A DNA stretch of 64,000 nucleotides from Mycolicibacterium cosmeticum (GCA_016197365.1 JACPVS010000019.1:62001-126000), one strand, 5' to 3'; shown: positions 7,505-16,381, counted from the first letter of the stretch. A program made the numbers and translations. The notes: generated from the letters alone by a model not told the origin.

Positions 7505-9123
7505 CCACGACACTGGACCGTCGGCCCGTCCGGTCGTCGAACTTCACCGGAACTGCTGGGCTGCTAAGCCTTTACCTGCGCCGCGACCGGATCGTGCTAC
7601 CGCTGTGGGTGCTGCTGCTGTCGGCCCCGGTGGCCACGGTCTACGTCGGCAGCACCGAGGCCGTCTACCCCACCGCCGCCGACCGCGCCTCGTTCGCGGC
7701 CACCATCATGGCCAGCCCCGCGCAACGCGCCCTCTACGGCAACATCTACAACGAGTCCATCGGTGCGGTGGGTGTGTGGAAAGCCGGGATGTTCCACCTG
7801 CTGATCGCGGTGGCCGTCATCCTGACCGTCATCCGGCACACCCGCGGCGACGAGGAAACCGGGCGCACCGAACTGCTCGACTCCACGGCCATCGGCCGGT
7901 ACGCCGCCCTCACCGCGGCACTGGTCCTCACCGGTTCGGCCGCCGTGCTCACCGGTGTCCTGACCACCGCCGGCCTGCTGACCCTCGACATCCCGCCGGC
8001 CGGGTCGATCGCCTTCGGCATGGCATTGGCCGCTTCGGGGTTGGTGTTCACCGCTGTCGCGGCGGTGACCGCGCAGTTGTCCTCGAGCGCCCGGTTCGCC
8101 CGTGGCGCAGCCTTTTCGGTACTCGGCGCGGCATTCACGCTGCGCGCCGTGGGTGATGCGTCCGGCACCGAGGGCGGCCCGTTGAGTTGGCTCTCCCCGC
8201 TGGGCTGGTCGCTTCAGGTCCGCCCGTTCGCCGGTGACCGGTGGTGGATACTGCTGCTGCACGTGGCGGTCATCGTCGTACTGACCGCGCTGGCCTACCG
8301 ACTGCTGGCACGCCGCGATGTCGGTGCCGGCCTGTTCGCCGAACGTCCGGGACCGCCCGCAGCCGGGGCAGGCCTGAGCGGGCCGATGGGCTTGGCGCTG
8401 CGTCTGGACCGCGGCGCGCTGCTCCTGTGGACCGTCGGACTGTGTCTCTACGGCCTGCTGATCGGCAGTGTGGTGCACGGTATCGCCGACGAGGTCGGCA
8501 ACAGCGCAGTGGCCCGCGATGTCGTCGTACGACTCGGCGGCAGCACCGCCATGGAGGAGGCGTTCGTGGCGGTGGCGTTCAGCATGCTCGCGATGATCAC
8601 CTCAGCGTTCGCCATCTCGCTGACGCTGCGCTTGCACCAGGAGGAATCCGGCCAACACGCCGAAGCGGTGCTGGCCGGCGCCGTGAGCCGAACCCGTTGG
8701 CTTGCCAGCCATCTCGTGCCGGCCGTCGTCGGGTCGGCCGGCGCCCTGCTGATCGCCGGTGTGGTGGCCGGGGTGACCTACGGTGCCGCCGCCGGCGATG
8801 TGGGTGGCAAGCTCGGGGTCGTTCTGGCCGCTGCGGCGGTGCAGCTACCCGCGGTGTGGCTTCTCGTGGCCGTGACCGTCGCATTGTTCGGTCTGGCGCC
8901 GCGTTTCGCGCCGCTGGCGTGGGGGGTACTGATCGGATTCATCGCGCTGTTCCTGTTGGGCTCACTGTCGGGGTTCCCGCAGTTGCTGCTGGATCTGGAA
9001 CCGTTCGCCCACATTCCACGGCCCGGCGCGTTCACCGTGACACCGCTGGCATGGCTGCTGGTGATCGACGCGGCGCTGATCGCGCTGGGGCTCATCGCCT
9101 TCCGTCGCCGGGACGTCCGATGA
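7501..9123 (+). CDS. ABC exporter membrane subunit (Rv1217c-like)
   Basis: This is a 540-residue polytopic membrane protein with about 12 hydrophobic segments arranged as two similar halves, residues ~20-270 and ~300-540. Both halves contain a YLRRDR- or LRLDRGALLLW-type entry followed by a large extracytoplasmic loop. It is the permease partner of the upstream ATPase, with overlapping genes (ATGA). The internal duplication means that one polypeptide could supply both transmembrane halves. The final codons overlap the start of the methyltransferase gene. Confidence 0.92.
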   Translation: MTTTLDRRPVRSSNFTGTAGLLSLYLRRDRIVLPLWVLLLSAPVATVYVGSTEAVYPTAADRASFAATIMASPAQRALYGNIYNESIGAVGVWKAGMFHLLIAVAVILTVIRHTRGDEETGRTELLDSTAIGRYAALTAALVLTGSAAVLTGVLTTAGLLTLDIPPAGSIAFGMALAASGLVFTAVAAVTAQLSSSARFARGAAFSVLGAAFTLRAVGDASGTEGGPLSWLSPLGWSLQVRPFAGDRWWILLLHVAVIVVLTALAYRLLARRDVGAGLFAERPGPPAAGAGLSGPMGLALRLDRGALLLWTVGLCLYGLLIGSVVHGIADEVGNSAVARDVVVRLGGSTAMEEAFVAVAFSMLAMITSAFAISLTLRLHQEESGQHAEAVLAGAVSRTRWLASHLVPAVVGSAGALLIAGVVAGVTYGAAAGDVGGKLGVVLAAAAVQLPAVWLLVAVTVALFGLAPRFAPLAWGVLIGFIALFLLGSLSGFPQLLLDLEPFAHIPRPGAFTVTPLAWLLVIDAALIALGLIAFRRRDVR

Positions 9124-9794
9124 AACTCATGGCACAGGCGGTCGTCTCCGCATTCTTCGGGCTGGTGTTCTTCGGTGTGCTGTTGTTCCTGCCCGCGGGC
9201 ACGCTGAACTATTGGCAAGCGTGGGTTTTCATCGCTGTGTTCATGGCCACCACCCTGGTGCCCAACGTCTACCTCGCGGTGAAGAACCCGGCCACCCTGG
9301 CCCGCCGGATGAAGGGCGGGCCGACCGCCGAGACGCGACCGCTGCAGAAGATCATCATCACGGCGACGTTCGCCTCCGTGGTGGTGCTGACCGTGGTGAG
9401 CGCACTGGATCACCGCTTCGGGTGGTCCCATGTGCCCACGGCGATGATCATCGTGGGCAACGTCATGGTGGTGGTCGGGTTGGTGCTGGCTCAGGCGGTG
9501 GTGCTGCAGAACAACTTCGCCGGCGCCAGCATCCGCGTCGAGGACGAGCAACCGCTGGTCTCGACGGGCCTCTACGGAGTGGTACGTCATCCCATGTACG
9601 CGGGGGCACTGATCATGATGTTCGGCACCCCGCTGGCGCTGGACTCGTACTGGGGTCTGCTCGTGACCGCGCTGGCCGTGCCGATCCTGGTGCTGCGCAT
9701 CCTCGACGAGGAGTCGTTGTTGCGCACCGAACTGGCCGGCTACGCCGACTACATCCGCGCGGTGCCCTACCGCGTGGTGCCCTACGTCTGGTGA
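9120..9794 (+). CDS. Isoprenylcysteine carboxyl methyltransferase-like membrane enzyme
   Basis: This 224-residue protein with about five membrane helices ends in the conserved ICMT/PEMT core: VVRHPMYAGALIMMFGTPLAL, then LDEESLLRTELAGYADY. In this family these motifs bind SAM and a lipid substrate. Its ATG overlaps the permease stop (ATGA), so it is the last gene of the TetR-ABC operon and may modify the exported molecule or a membrane lipid. The substrate is unknown. It is similar in position to Rv1216c. Confidence 0.87.
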   Translation: MKLMAQAVVSAFFGLVFFGVLLFLPAGTLNYWQAWVFIAVFMATTLVPNVYLAVKNPATLARRMKGGPTAETRPLQKIIITATFASVVVLTVVSALDHRFGWSHVPTAMIIVGNVMVVVGLVLAQAVVLQNNFAGASIRVEDEQPLVSTGLYGVVRHPMYAGALIMMFGTPLALDSYWGLLVTALAVPILVLRILDEESLLRTELAGYADYIRAVPYRVVPYVW

Positions 9795-9808
9795 GCGCCG
9801 CGCCGACT

Positions 9809-9820
9809 TAGGATCAGGGG
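9809..9820 (+). promoter_or_regulatory. Leaderless -10 element of a 62-residue gene
   Basis: TAGGAT (9809-9814) lies 6 bp before ATG 9821. The spacing matches the other leaderless starts in this window and supports the small gene. Confidence 0.45.
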
Positions 9821-10009
9821 ATGCCCAGCCCACACGCGATGCCCTGTCCCGGTGCCGGCAAGGCCTGGACGGTGGACAGAGACGGGAAGCCGGTGTGCCC
9901 GCGCTGCCGCCGCGCGCTGAGCACCGTCGCGGGCAAGGGCCGCACCGTGCGCGATACCCCGAAAGTCCCGCCACACGATCGGCCGCGTAGCGACAACCAC
10001 AAGCAGTGA
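9821..10009 (+). CDS. Small Cys-rich, probable zinc-binding protein
   Basis: This 62-residue basic protein of unknown function has a Cys at position 8 and a CPRCRR knuckle near residues 28-33, followed by a Lys/Arg-rich tail. One CxxC pair plus the upstream Cys/His could bind one metal ion. It lies in the gap between the methyltransferase and a DUF4126 gene. It has its own leaderless-type -10, so I regard it as genuine, although no family could be named. Confidence 0.6.
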   Translation: MPSPHAMPCPGAGKAWTVDRDGKPVCPRCRRALSTVAGKGRTVRDTPKVPPHDRPRSDNHKQ

Positions 10010-10028
10010 CGCACCGCATACTGACCAT

Positions 10029-10625
10029 GTGGAGCTGCTGACCGGATTCGGGCTGGCCACCGCTGCGGGGCTGAACGCCTACATCCCCCTGCTGGCGCTG
10101 GGGCTGCTGTCCCGGTTCACCGATCTGGTGAGCCTGCCGTCGGGCTGGGCCTGGCTGGAGAACGGCTGGGTGCTCGCCATCGTCGCGGTGCTGCTGGTCG
10201 TCGAGGTGATCGCCGACAAGGTGCCCGCCCTGGACTCCGTCAACGACACCATCCAGACCTTCGTGCGGCCCACCGCGGGCGGCATCGTGTTCGGCTCGGG
10301 CACCGCAGCGCAGACGGCGGCGGTGACAGACCCGGGCGCCTTCGCCAGTTCGGGTCAGTGGGTGGCGGTGGCGATCGGGGTGGTCACCGCATTGGTGGTG
10401 TCCCTGACCAAATCGGCGGTGCGCCCCGTCGCGAACATCGGCACCGCCGGGATGGCCGCGCCGGTGCTCAGTACCGCCGAGGATGTGGTCAGCGTCGGGT
10501 TGGTGTTCAGCGCCATCCTGGTGCCCGCACTGGTCCTGGTGGCACTGGTGGTGCTGGTCGTGGTGATCTTCCAGGTGTGGCGGTGGCGACGCCGGCGCAG
10601 GGCCGCCAAGGCCATCGACGTCTAG
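10029..10625 (+). CDS. DUF4126 membrane protein
   Basis: This 198-residue protein has four or five membrane helices. It resembles DUF4126: TGFGLATAAGLNAYIPLLALGLLSRF at the N-terminus, DKVPALDSVNDTIQTFVRP and the small-residue-rich helix GIVFGSGTAA. The function of the family is unknown. It starts with GTG. The stop codon overlaps the convergent glgC stop (CTAG), leaving no room for an intergenic terminator. Confidence 0.85.
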   Translation: MELLTGFGLATAAGLNAYIPLLALGLLSRFTDLVSLPSGWAWLENGWVLAIVAVLLVVEVIADKVPALDSVNDTIQTFVRPTAGGIVFGSGTAAQTAAVTDPGAFASSGQWVAVAIGVVTALVVSLTKSAVRPVANIGTAGMAAPVLSTAEDVVSVGLVFSAILVPALVLVALVVLVVVIFQVWRWRRRRRAAKAIDV

Positions 10626-11836
10626 ATCCAGACGCCCTTACCGACGGCGACGACTCCACCGGAGCTGATCGAGAACCGTTCGCGGTCCTTGTCCAGGTCC
10701 ACCCCGACCATCTCGCCGGGCCCGACGACGACGTTCTTGTCCAAGATCGCCCTGCGCACCACGGCGCCGCGGCCGATCCGCACACCGGGCATCAGCACGC
10801 TGCCCTCGACGATGGCACCGTCGTCGATGGCGACGTTGGAGGACAGCACCGAATTGCGCACGGAGGCCGCGGAAATGATGCTGCCCGCGCCGACGACGGA
10901 TTCCTGGGCAGATCCGCCGTTGACGAACTTGGCCGGCGCCAGGTTCTCCGAGCCGCCGCGGATGGGCCAGCGCTTGTTGTAGAGATTGAAGATCGGGTGC
11001 ACCGACACGAGGTCCATGTGGGCGTCGTAGAACGCGTCGAGCGTCCCGACGTCCCGCCAGTAGCCGTGGTCGCGTTCGGTGGCGCCGGGCACTTCGTTGT
11101 CGTTGAAGTCGTAGACCGCGGCCATGCCGTCGGACACCAGGCGCGGGATGATGTCGCCGCCCATGTCGTGGTCGGAGTGGTCGTCCTCGGCGTCGGCGCG
11201 GATGGCGTCGATGAGCACCTTGGTGGTGAAGATGTAGTTGCCCATCGAGACGAACGTCTGCTCCGGATCGTCGGGGGTGCCCGGCGGGTCGGCCGGCTTC
11301 TCCACCCAGCCTCGGATCCGGCCGGATTCGTCGGCGTCGATACAGCCGAAGGCCGACGCCTCGGCGCGGGGAACCCGGATGCCGGCGACGGTGGCGCCCG
11401 CACCGCTTTCGATGTGGAACCGCAGCATCTGCTCGGGGTCCATCCGATAGATGTGGTCGGCACCGAACACGACGACGTAGTCGGGATCCTCGTCGTAGAT
11501 GAGATTCAGCGACTGCAGGATCGCGTCACCGGAGCCGGTGTACCAGCGCGGGCCCAGCCGCTGCTGGGCGGGCACGGGGGTGATGTATTCGCCGGCCAGA
11601 CCGGACAACCGCCAGTTCTGCGAGATATGCCGGTCGAGTGAATGCGACTTGTATTGCGTGAGAACACAAATCCGCAGGAATCGTGCATTGACCAGGTTGG
11701 AGAGCACGAAATCGATGAGCCGGTAGGAACCGCCGAAGGGCACCGCGGGTTTGGCACGGTCGGCTGTCAACGGGTAGAGCCGTTTCCCTTCTCCGCCTGC
11801 CAGGACGATGCCCAGCACGTGTGGCGCTTCCCTCAT
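10622..11836 (-). CDS. glgC: Glucose-1-phosphate adenylyltransferase
   Basis: GlgC makes ADP-glucose from glucose-1-phosphate and ATP for glycogen, capsular alpha-glucan and maltose-1-phosphate synthesis. The 404-residue protein has the N-terminal nucleotidyltransferase domain (VLAGGEGKRLYPLTADRAKPAVPFGG), the sugar-binding region VVFGADHIYRMD and VEKP, and a C-terminal left-handed beta helix. ATG 11836 gives the same length as remembered for Rv1213, and TAGGTT lies 7 bp upstream, suggesting a leaderless mRNA; an upstream in-frame ATG is therefore not used here. It is divergent from glgM, which consumes its product. Confidence 0.97.
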   Translation of the reverse strand: MREAPHVLGIVLAGGEGKRLYPLTADRAKPAVPFGGSYRLIDFVLSNLVNARFLRICVLTQYKSHSLDRHISQNWRLSGLAGEYITPVPAQQRLGPRWYTGSGDAILQSLNLIYDEDPDYVVVFGADHIYRMDPEQMLRFHIESGAGATVAGIRVPRAEASAFGCIDADESGRIRGWVEKPADPPGTPDDPEQTFVSMGNYIFTTKVLIDAIRADAEDDHSDHDMGGDIIPRLVSDGMAAVYDFNDNEVPGATERDHGYWRDVGTLDAFYDAHMDLVSVHPIFNLYNKRWPIRGGSENLAPAKFVNGGSAQESVVGAGSIISAASVRNSVLSSNVAIDDGAIVEGSVLMPGVRIGRGAVVRRAILDKNVVVGPGEMVGVDLDKDRERFSISSGGVVAVGKGVWI

Positions 11837-11978
11837 GCCTGCCAACCTATCGGCGATACCGCAGCAGAGCCAGTCAATCGCCCCTATTGGCGCATGTCGG
11901 TCAAGACATTTCGCTCACGCGCACAAAAGGTTGACCGCAACGGTGCGCTGCGCACCGCCGCCCACTACCGTGCACACC
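11837..11978. promoter_or_regulatory. Divergent glgC/glgM promoter region
   Basis: Leaderless-type -10 hexamers lie at both edges: TAGGTT on the minus strand (complement of 11844-11849), 7 bp from the glgC ATG, and TACCGT (11966-11971), 7 bp from the glgM ATG. No further clear symmetry was seen in between. Confidence 0.55.
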
Positions 11979-13142
11979 ATGCGGGTGGCGATGATGACGC
12001 GGGAGTATCCACCTGAGGTGTACGGCGGTGCCGGCGTACACGTCACCGAACTCGTCACCCAACTCAGAGCGCTGTGCGAGGTCGACGTGCACTGCATGGG
12101 TGCGCCGCGCGACACCGCCATCGTCGCGCAACCCGACCCGGCGCTCGCGACGGCCAACGCCGCGCTGTCCACGCTGTCGGCCGACCTGGTGATGGTCAAC
12201 AATGCCGCGGACGCCACCGTCGTGCATTCGCACACCTGGTACACCGGGATGGCCGGGCACCTGGCGGCACAGTTGTACGGCATCCCGCACGTGCTGACGG
12301 CGCACTCACTGGAACCGCTGCGACCGTGGAAGGCCGAGCAACTCGGCGGTGGCTACCGGGTTTCGTCCTGGGTGGAGAAGACGGCGGTCGAGGCCGCCGA
12401 CGCGGTGATCGCGGTCAGCTCCGGAATGCGCAACGACGTGCTGGCCACCTATCCGGCGCTCGATCCCGACAAGGTGCATGTGGTGCGCAACGGCATCGAC
12501 ACCACGGTCTGGTACCCGGCGCCGCCGGTCGCCGACGAGTCGGTGCTGGCCGAGCTGGGCGTCGACCTGGCCAAGCCGATCGTCGCGTTCGTCGGGCGCA
12601 TCACCCGGCAGAAGGGCGTCGCACACTTGGTCGCAGCGGCCCACAAGTTCGACCCGAACGTGCAGCTGGTGCTGTGCGCAGGAGCGCCGGACACCCCCGA
12701 GATCGCCGCGGAGATCGGTGCCGCCGTTGCGGAACTGGCGCGCAGCCGGACCGGCGTGTTCTGGGTGCGCGAGATGCTGCCCATCGGCAAGATCCGCGAA
12801 ATTCTGTCCGCAGCATCAGTTTTCGTATGCCCCTCGGTGTACGAACCGCTGGGCATCGTCAACCTCGAGGCGATGGCGTGCGGGACGGCGGTGGTGGCGT
12901 CCGATGTCGGCGGTATCCCCGAGGTGGTCGCCGACCACAAAACGGGCCTACTGGTGCATTACGACGCGAAGGACACCGCGTTCTTCGAGCAGCGACTCGC
13001 CGATGCGGTCAACTCACTGGTGGCCGAGCCGGAGCGTGCGCGCAGCTACGGCGTGGCCGGGCGCGAGCGCTGTATCGAGGAGTTCTCGTGGGCGCACATC
13101 GCCGAGCAGACCCTGGAGATCTACCGCAAGGTACAGCGCTGA
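11979..13142 (+). CDS. glgM: GT4 glycosyltransferase GlgM (annotated GlgA in older records)
   Basis: This 387-residue GT-B glycosyltransferase starts MRVAMMTREYPPEVYGGAGVH, the ADP-glucose-binding loop. The C-terminal Rossmann half has VRNGIDTTVWYP and the retaining-GT4 motif EPLGIVNLEAMACGTAVVAS. The M. tuberculosis homologue Rv1212c, first called glycogen synthase, makes maltose-1-phosphate from ADP-glucose and glucose-1-phosphate for the GlgE alpha-glucan pathway. Its length matches here. TACCGT sits 7 bp before ATG 11979 with no ribosome site, so it is probably leaderless. The stop codon is inside the left arm of a terminator-like hairpin. Confidence 0.95.
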   Translation: MRVAMMTREYPPEVYGGAGVHVTELVTQLRALCEVDVHCMGAPRDTAIVAQPDPALATANAALSTLSADLVMVNNAADATVVHSHTWYTGMAGHLAAQLYGIPHVLTAHSLEPLRPWKAEQLGGGYRVSSWVEKTAVEAADAVIAVSSGMRNDVLATYPALDPDKVHVVRNGIDTTVWYPAPPVADESVLAELGVDLAKPIVAFVGRITRQKGVAHLVAAAHKFDPNVQLVLCAGAPDTPEIAAEIGAAVAELARSRTGVFWVREMLPIGKIREILSAASVFVCPSVYEPLGIVNLEAMACGTAVVASDVGGIPEVVADHKTGLLVHYDAKDTAFFEQRLADAVNSLVAEPERARSYGVAGRERCIEEFSWAHIAEQTLEIYRKVQR

Positions 13143-13162
13143 ACCTTGAGGGTCAGCGCTGT
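13133..13162. terminator. Hairpin between convergent glgM and DUF3117 genes
   Basis: The 10-bp arms ACAGCGCTGA (13133-13142) and TCAGCGCTGT (13153-13162) have a 10-nt loop. The left arm includes the glgM stop codon. The hairpin is usable in both orientations. Confidence 0.6.
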
Positions 13163-13176
13163 TGCCTGGGTGGGGT

Positions 13177-13344
13177 CTAGCTGGTAACGCCCTTGAGTTC
13201 GTCGCCCAGTGCGGCGGCCTCAGCCGGGGTGAGCTCGACGACCAGTCGACCCCCACCCTCCAGTGGTACTCGCATCACGATGCCGCGCCCCTCTTTGGTC
13301 GCTTCCAGTGGACCGTCACCGGTCCGGGGCTTCATCGCCGCCAT
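13177..13344 (-). CDS. DUF3117 small protein (Rv1211-like)
   Basis: This 55-residue acidic protein (MAAMKPRTGDGPLEATKEGR, ending ALGDELKGV) is characteristic of the actinobacterial DUF3117 family; its function is unknown. ATG 13344 follows a strong GGAGGGAG ribosome site, so an upstream ATG 16 codons earlier is rejected. It converges with glgM. The 153 bp between its start and the tag stop shows nothing recognisable beyond an AT-richer patch (about 13416-13455) likely to hold its promoter. Confidence 0.88.
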   Translation of the reverse strand: MAAMKPRTGDGPLEATKEGRGIVMRVPLEGGGRLVVELTPAEAAALGDELKGVTS

Positions 13345-13497
13345 CGTGTGCTCCCTCCGCGTGAGCCGGCCCGCATGGGCGAACCCGTTCATGGCCGGCG
13401 TCGCCGGCTCGAGATTGGTACTGAACTAACCCTATTGTTCCCTATCCAAGCGCTTAGGTGTGCAAAGACCCGGCGATGGCACCAGACCGTGATCGGT

Positions 13498-14082
13498 TCA
13501 GGTGGCTGCCGGCACCCAACACGAGGCGATGTGGTCGTCCACCATGCCGGTCGCCTGCATCAGTGCGTAGGCCGTCGTCGGCCCGACAAATCGGAACCCG
13601 CGGCGCTTGAGTTCCTTGGCCATTGCCGTGGACTCGGGCGTGACGGCCGGTACCGAGGCTATGTCGGCGGGGCGCGTGCGCAACTCCGGCGCAAACGACC
13701 ACAACAGCTCGGCCAGCTCGACATCGAGGTCGGCGACGGCCCGCGCGTTGGCGATGGTGGCCTCGATCTTGGCACGGTTGCGCACGATGCCCTCGTCGGT
13801 CAGCAGGCGCTCCACGTCGCGTTCGGTGAAGCGGGCCACCTTCGCCACGTCGAACTTCTTGAACGCCCGACGGAAGTTGTCGCGCTTGCGCAGGATGACC
13901 AACCAGGACAACCCACTTTGGAAGGCCTCCAAGCTGACCCGCTCGAAGAGCGCCGCCGAATCACGAACCGGCTGCCCCCATTCGGTGTCGTGATACGCGC
14001 GGTAGAGGACGGAATCCGGCTTGGAATCCGTTGGCGCCCAGCCACACCGGATCAGGCCATCCTCGGTCAGGGGAGCGCTCAC
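13498..14082 (-). CDS. tag: DNA-3-methyladenine glycosylase I
   Basis: This 194-residue cytosolic repair enzyme excises 3-methyladenine from alkylated DNA. The Tag family signature is complete: RCGWAP at the N-terminus (zinc Cys), YHDTEWGQPV, FERVSLEAFQSGLSW, and the C-terminal FVGPTTAYALMQATGMVDDH with a terminal zinc site (His/Cys in DHIASC). It starts with GTG, overlapping the stop of the upstream DivIVA-like gene by 4 nt (GTGA), so the two are translationally coupled. It is the last gene of the gpgS-side minus-strand group. Confidence 0.94.
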   Translation of the reverse strand: MSAPLTEDGLIRCGWAPTDSKPDSVLYRAYHDTEWGQPVRDSAALFERVSLEAFQSGLSWLVILRKRDNFRRAFKKFDVAKVARFTERDVERLLTDEGIVRNRAKIEATIANARAVADLDVELAELLWSFAPELRTRPADIASVPAVTPESTAMAKELKRRGFRFVGPTTAYALMQATGMVDDHIASCWVPAAT

Positions 14083-14432
14083 GCTTCTTCGGCGCGGGCA
14101 TGCGCCGCCTCATGCTCTGCGGGTTCCGGCTCCTCGGCAATGCCGTACGCCGCGCGCACGGCCGCCAACTCACCGCGAACCAGATCCAGCTCGGCGCCCA
14201 ACCGGTCGAGCACCCAGTCGACCTCACTGGTCTTGTAGCCGCGGAAGGTCTGTGTCAGCTTCACCGAGTCGACGTCGGCACCGGTCACTCCGGAAGCCGG
14301 CAGCACCGTCGCGGTGGTGCCGCGCGGAAGCGGCGGAAGTGACTCCCCGCGACCGAACAACACACTGCCCACGGCAAACAGGACGACGCCGACCAGAACG
14401 AGCACGACCAGGTAGAGCAGGATCAGGGTCAC
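14079..14432 (-). CDS. Membrane-anchored DivIVA-domain protein (Rv1209-like)
   Basis: This 117-residue protein has an N-terminal membrane helix (residues ~4-25, LILLYLVVLVLVGVVLFAVGSVLFG). A DivIVA-like segment (residues ~58-95, LTQTFRGYKTSEVDWVLDRL) and a Glu/Ala-rich tail predicted as coiled coil follow. DivIVA-like proteins mark poles and septa in mycobacteria; a specific role is not known to me. It is downstream of gpgS and overlaps tag by 4 nt. Confidence 0.85.
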   Translation of the reverse strand: MTLILLYLVVLVLVGVVLFAVGSVLFGRGESLPPLPRGTTATVLPASGVTGADVDSVKLTQTFRGYKTSEVDWVLDRLGAELDLVRGELAAVRAAYGIAEEPEPAEHEAAHARAEEA

Positions 14433-14463
14433 GCTTCGATTTTGCCCTACCCCACCGACAGGT

Positions 14464-15405
14464 TCAGGGGCGCAGCGTGTTCATCGGCGGGCGGTCCGCC
14501 AGGCTGACCGACGAGGTGCGGGCTGTGTAGTCGTCGCCGTCGGCGAAGAACTGGGTCAACCCGACCCCGGAGTCCGGGATGCCGCAGCGCGACAACAGGG
14601 TGGCGATCACCTGCCGGCTCATGGCGGCCAGCTCGGTCAGCGGACGGTTGCGATGGGTGCGCACCCCGAGGTTGACCTGTGCGATCGCATCCAGACCCAG
14701 CTTGTCGTAGGTGTCGATCAGCAGGCCGATCTCCACCCCGTACCCGGGCGCGAACGGCACCGAGGTGAGCAGTTCGCGGGTGCCGGCGTACTCGCCACCC
14801 AACGGTTGCAGCAGGCACGTCAGCTCCGGGCGCAGCGCGGCCAGCAGCGGCCGGGCGACCAGCTCGGTGACGCGGCCGCCGCCGTTGGCGTCCTCGGCCC
14901 CGCTGACCTTCAGGGGGCGCCGGTAGAAACCCTTGACCAGGTGCACCCCGTCGGCGGTGAGCAGCGGGCCCAGCAGTTTGGGCACGAACATCGGGTCGGG
15001 ATCTATCAGGTCCGAGTCGACGAACGCGATGATGTCGCCGGTGGCGGCAGCCAGCGAGCGCCACAGCACCTCACCCTTGCCGGGGTTCGGTTCGAGCTCC
15101 GGGAGCGCGGTCTCGCGGCTGATCACGCGGGCGCCGGCCGCGACGGCCCGGATCTCGGTGTCATCGGTGGACCCGGAGTCCAGCACGATCAGCTCGTCGA
15201 CCAGCCCGCCCAGCAGCGGTGCGATGGTTTCCACCACCGAGCCGACGGTGTCCTCCTCGTTCAGGGCCGGAAGCACCACCGATATCGTGCGGCCGGCTTT
15301 GGCGGCTTCCAGTTCAGCGATCGTCCACATGGGTCGACTCCAGCTGTGATCGGTGAGCCACTGATGGCCGGTGATTCCGGTGGCCAGGTCAGGTGTGAGT
15401 GTCAT
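14464..15405 (-). CDS. gpgS: Glucosyl-3-phosphoglycerate synthase
   Basis: GpgS transfers glucose from NDP-glucose to 3-phosphoglycerate, the first step of methylglucose lipopolysaccharide synthesis. The 313-residue GT-A (GT81-type) enzyme has SVVLPALNEEDTVGSVV at the nucleotide site, the metal motif DSD in IIAFVDSDLID and GGEYAGTRELL. ATG 15405 overlaps the folP2 stop by 4 nt, so it is coupled to folP2, the same arrangement as Rv1207-Rv1208. The pairing of a folP paralogue with a glycolipid gene is conserved but unexplained. Confidence 0.95.
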   Translation of the reverse strand: MTLTPDLATGITGHQWLTDHSWSRPMWTIAELEAAKAGRTISVVLPALNEEDTVGSVVETIAPLLGGLVDELIVLDSGSTDDTEIRAVAAGARVISRETALPELEPNPGKGEVLWRSLAAATGDIIAFVDSDLIDPDPMFVPKLLGPLLTADGVHLVKGFYRRPLKVSGAEDANGGGRVTELVARPLLAALRPELTCLLQPLGGEYAGTRELLTSVPFAPGYGVEIGLLIDTYDKLGLDAIAQVNLGVRTHRNRPLTELAAMSRQVIATLLSRCGIPDSGVGLTQFFADGDDYTARTSSVSLADRPPMNTLRP

Positions 15406-16307
15406 GCGAGTCCCCTCACGGTCCGCGTCGGTGGACGCTCCCCTTGGATCGACGCGACCATTTCCAGTACGCGCCGAGTGGGTCCCACCTCATGTACCCG
15501 GAACATTGCCGCACCGTCGGCGGCCGCCAGGGCGGTCGCCGCCAGTGTGCCTTCCAAGCGTTCGGTGAGGCCCACACCCAGAGTCTCCCCGACAAAATCC
15601 TTGTTACTGAGGGCCATCAGGACCGGCCATCCCGTATTTACAAGATCTTTTACATGGCGCAACAAACTAAGGCCGTGGTAAGTGTTTTTCCCGAAATCGT
15701 GAGTCGGATCGATCAAGATCGCGTCTTTGCCGACGCCGACCGCCACCGCGTGTTCGGCGGCGGCGGTGACCTCTGCGATCACGGCATCCACGACTCCGTG
15801 TTCGGTGATCCCGTAGTTCACTCGGAACGGGCGGGTTCGCGGGACGGCGCCGCCGGTGTGTGAGCACACCAGGCCCGCCCCGAATTCCGCGGCCACCTCC
15901 GGCAGGCCCGGGTCGGCCCCGGCCCAGGTGTCGTTGATCAGGTCGGCACCGGCCGCACAGGCCTGCTTGGCCACGCCGGCCCGCCAAGTGTCGACACTGA
16001 TCAGCTGATCCGGATACGCGCCGCGCAGCCACTCGATGAACGGGACGACGCGGGCGATCTCCTCGTCGGCGTCGACGGTGCTGCCGGGGCCCGCTTTCAC
16101 CCCGCCCACGTCGATGACGTCGGCGCCGTCGGCGATGACGCGGTGCGCCGCGTCTTTGGCGGCCTGGTCGTCGAAGGTGGCGCCACGGTCATAGAAGGAG
16201 TCCGGGGTGCGGTTGACGATGGCCATGATCATGGCCCGGTCGGCGGCGACCGGTCGGCCCAGGAACAATTTCCCGTCGCTCCGCTCGCCCCGCCACGTCG
16301 ACTGCAC
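15402..16307 (-). CDS. folP2: Dihydropteroate synthase-like protein FolP2
   Basis: This 301-residue TIM-barrel protein belongs to the dihydropteroate synthase family. Landmarks are MAIVNRTPDSFYDRG (loop 1), GADVIDVGGVKAGPG, ISVDTWRAGVA, LINDTWAG, and VLMALSNKDF in place of the usual sulfonamide-site Lys loop. These differences from FolP1-type enzymes agree with reports that mycobacterial FolP2 does not replace FolP1. It starts with GTG. It lies between a long hairpin (16328-16381) and gpgS, with which it overlaps. True substrate unknown. Confidence 0.92.
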   Translation of the reverse strand: MQSTWRGERSDGKLFLGRPVAADRAMIMAIVNRTPDSFYDRGATFDDQAAKDAAHRVIADGADVIDVGGVKAGPGSTVDADEEIARVVPFIEWLRGAYPDQLISVDTWRAGVAKQACAAGADLINDTWAGADPGLPEVAAEFGAGLVCSHTGGAVPRTRPFRVNYGITEHGVVDAVIAEVTAAAEHAVAVGVGKDAILIDPTHDFGKNTYHGLSLLRHVKDLVNTGWPVLMALSNKDFVGETLGVGLTERLEGTLAATALAAADGAAMFRVHEVGPTRRVLEMVASIQGERPPTRTVRGLA

Positions 16308-16327
16308 GTGCTCCAGGCTAGCGTCGC

Positions 16328-16381
16328 GCGATTTCGGCGCGCTTACCCGCGGTCAGCGCGGGTAAGCGCGCCCGAAATCGC
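16328..16381. repeat. Long near-perfect inverted repeat between fadD6 and folP2
   Basis: A 24-nt arm (16328-16351) and a 25-nt arm (16357-16381) pair fully except for a single bulged base, with a 5-nt loop. The arms begin GCGATTTCGG and end TTACCCGCG. The last base overlaps the fadD6 stop codon. It could act as a terminator for fadD6 transcription, but it is far longer than a usual terminator stem. Confidence 0.8.
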
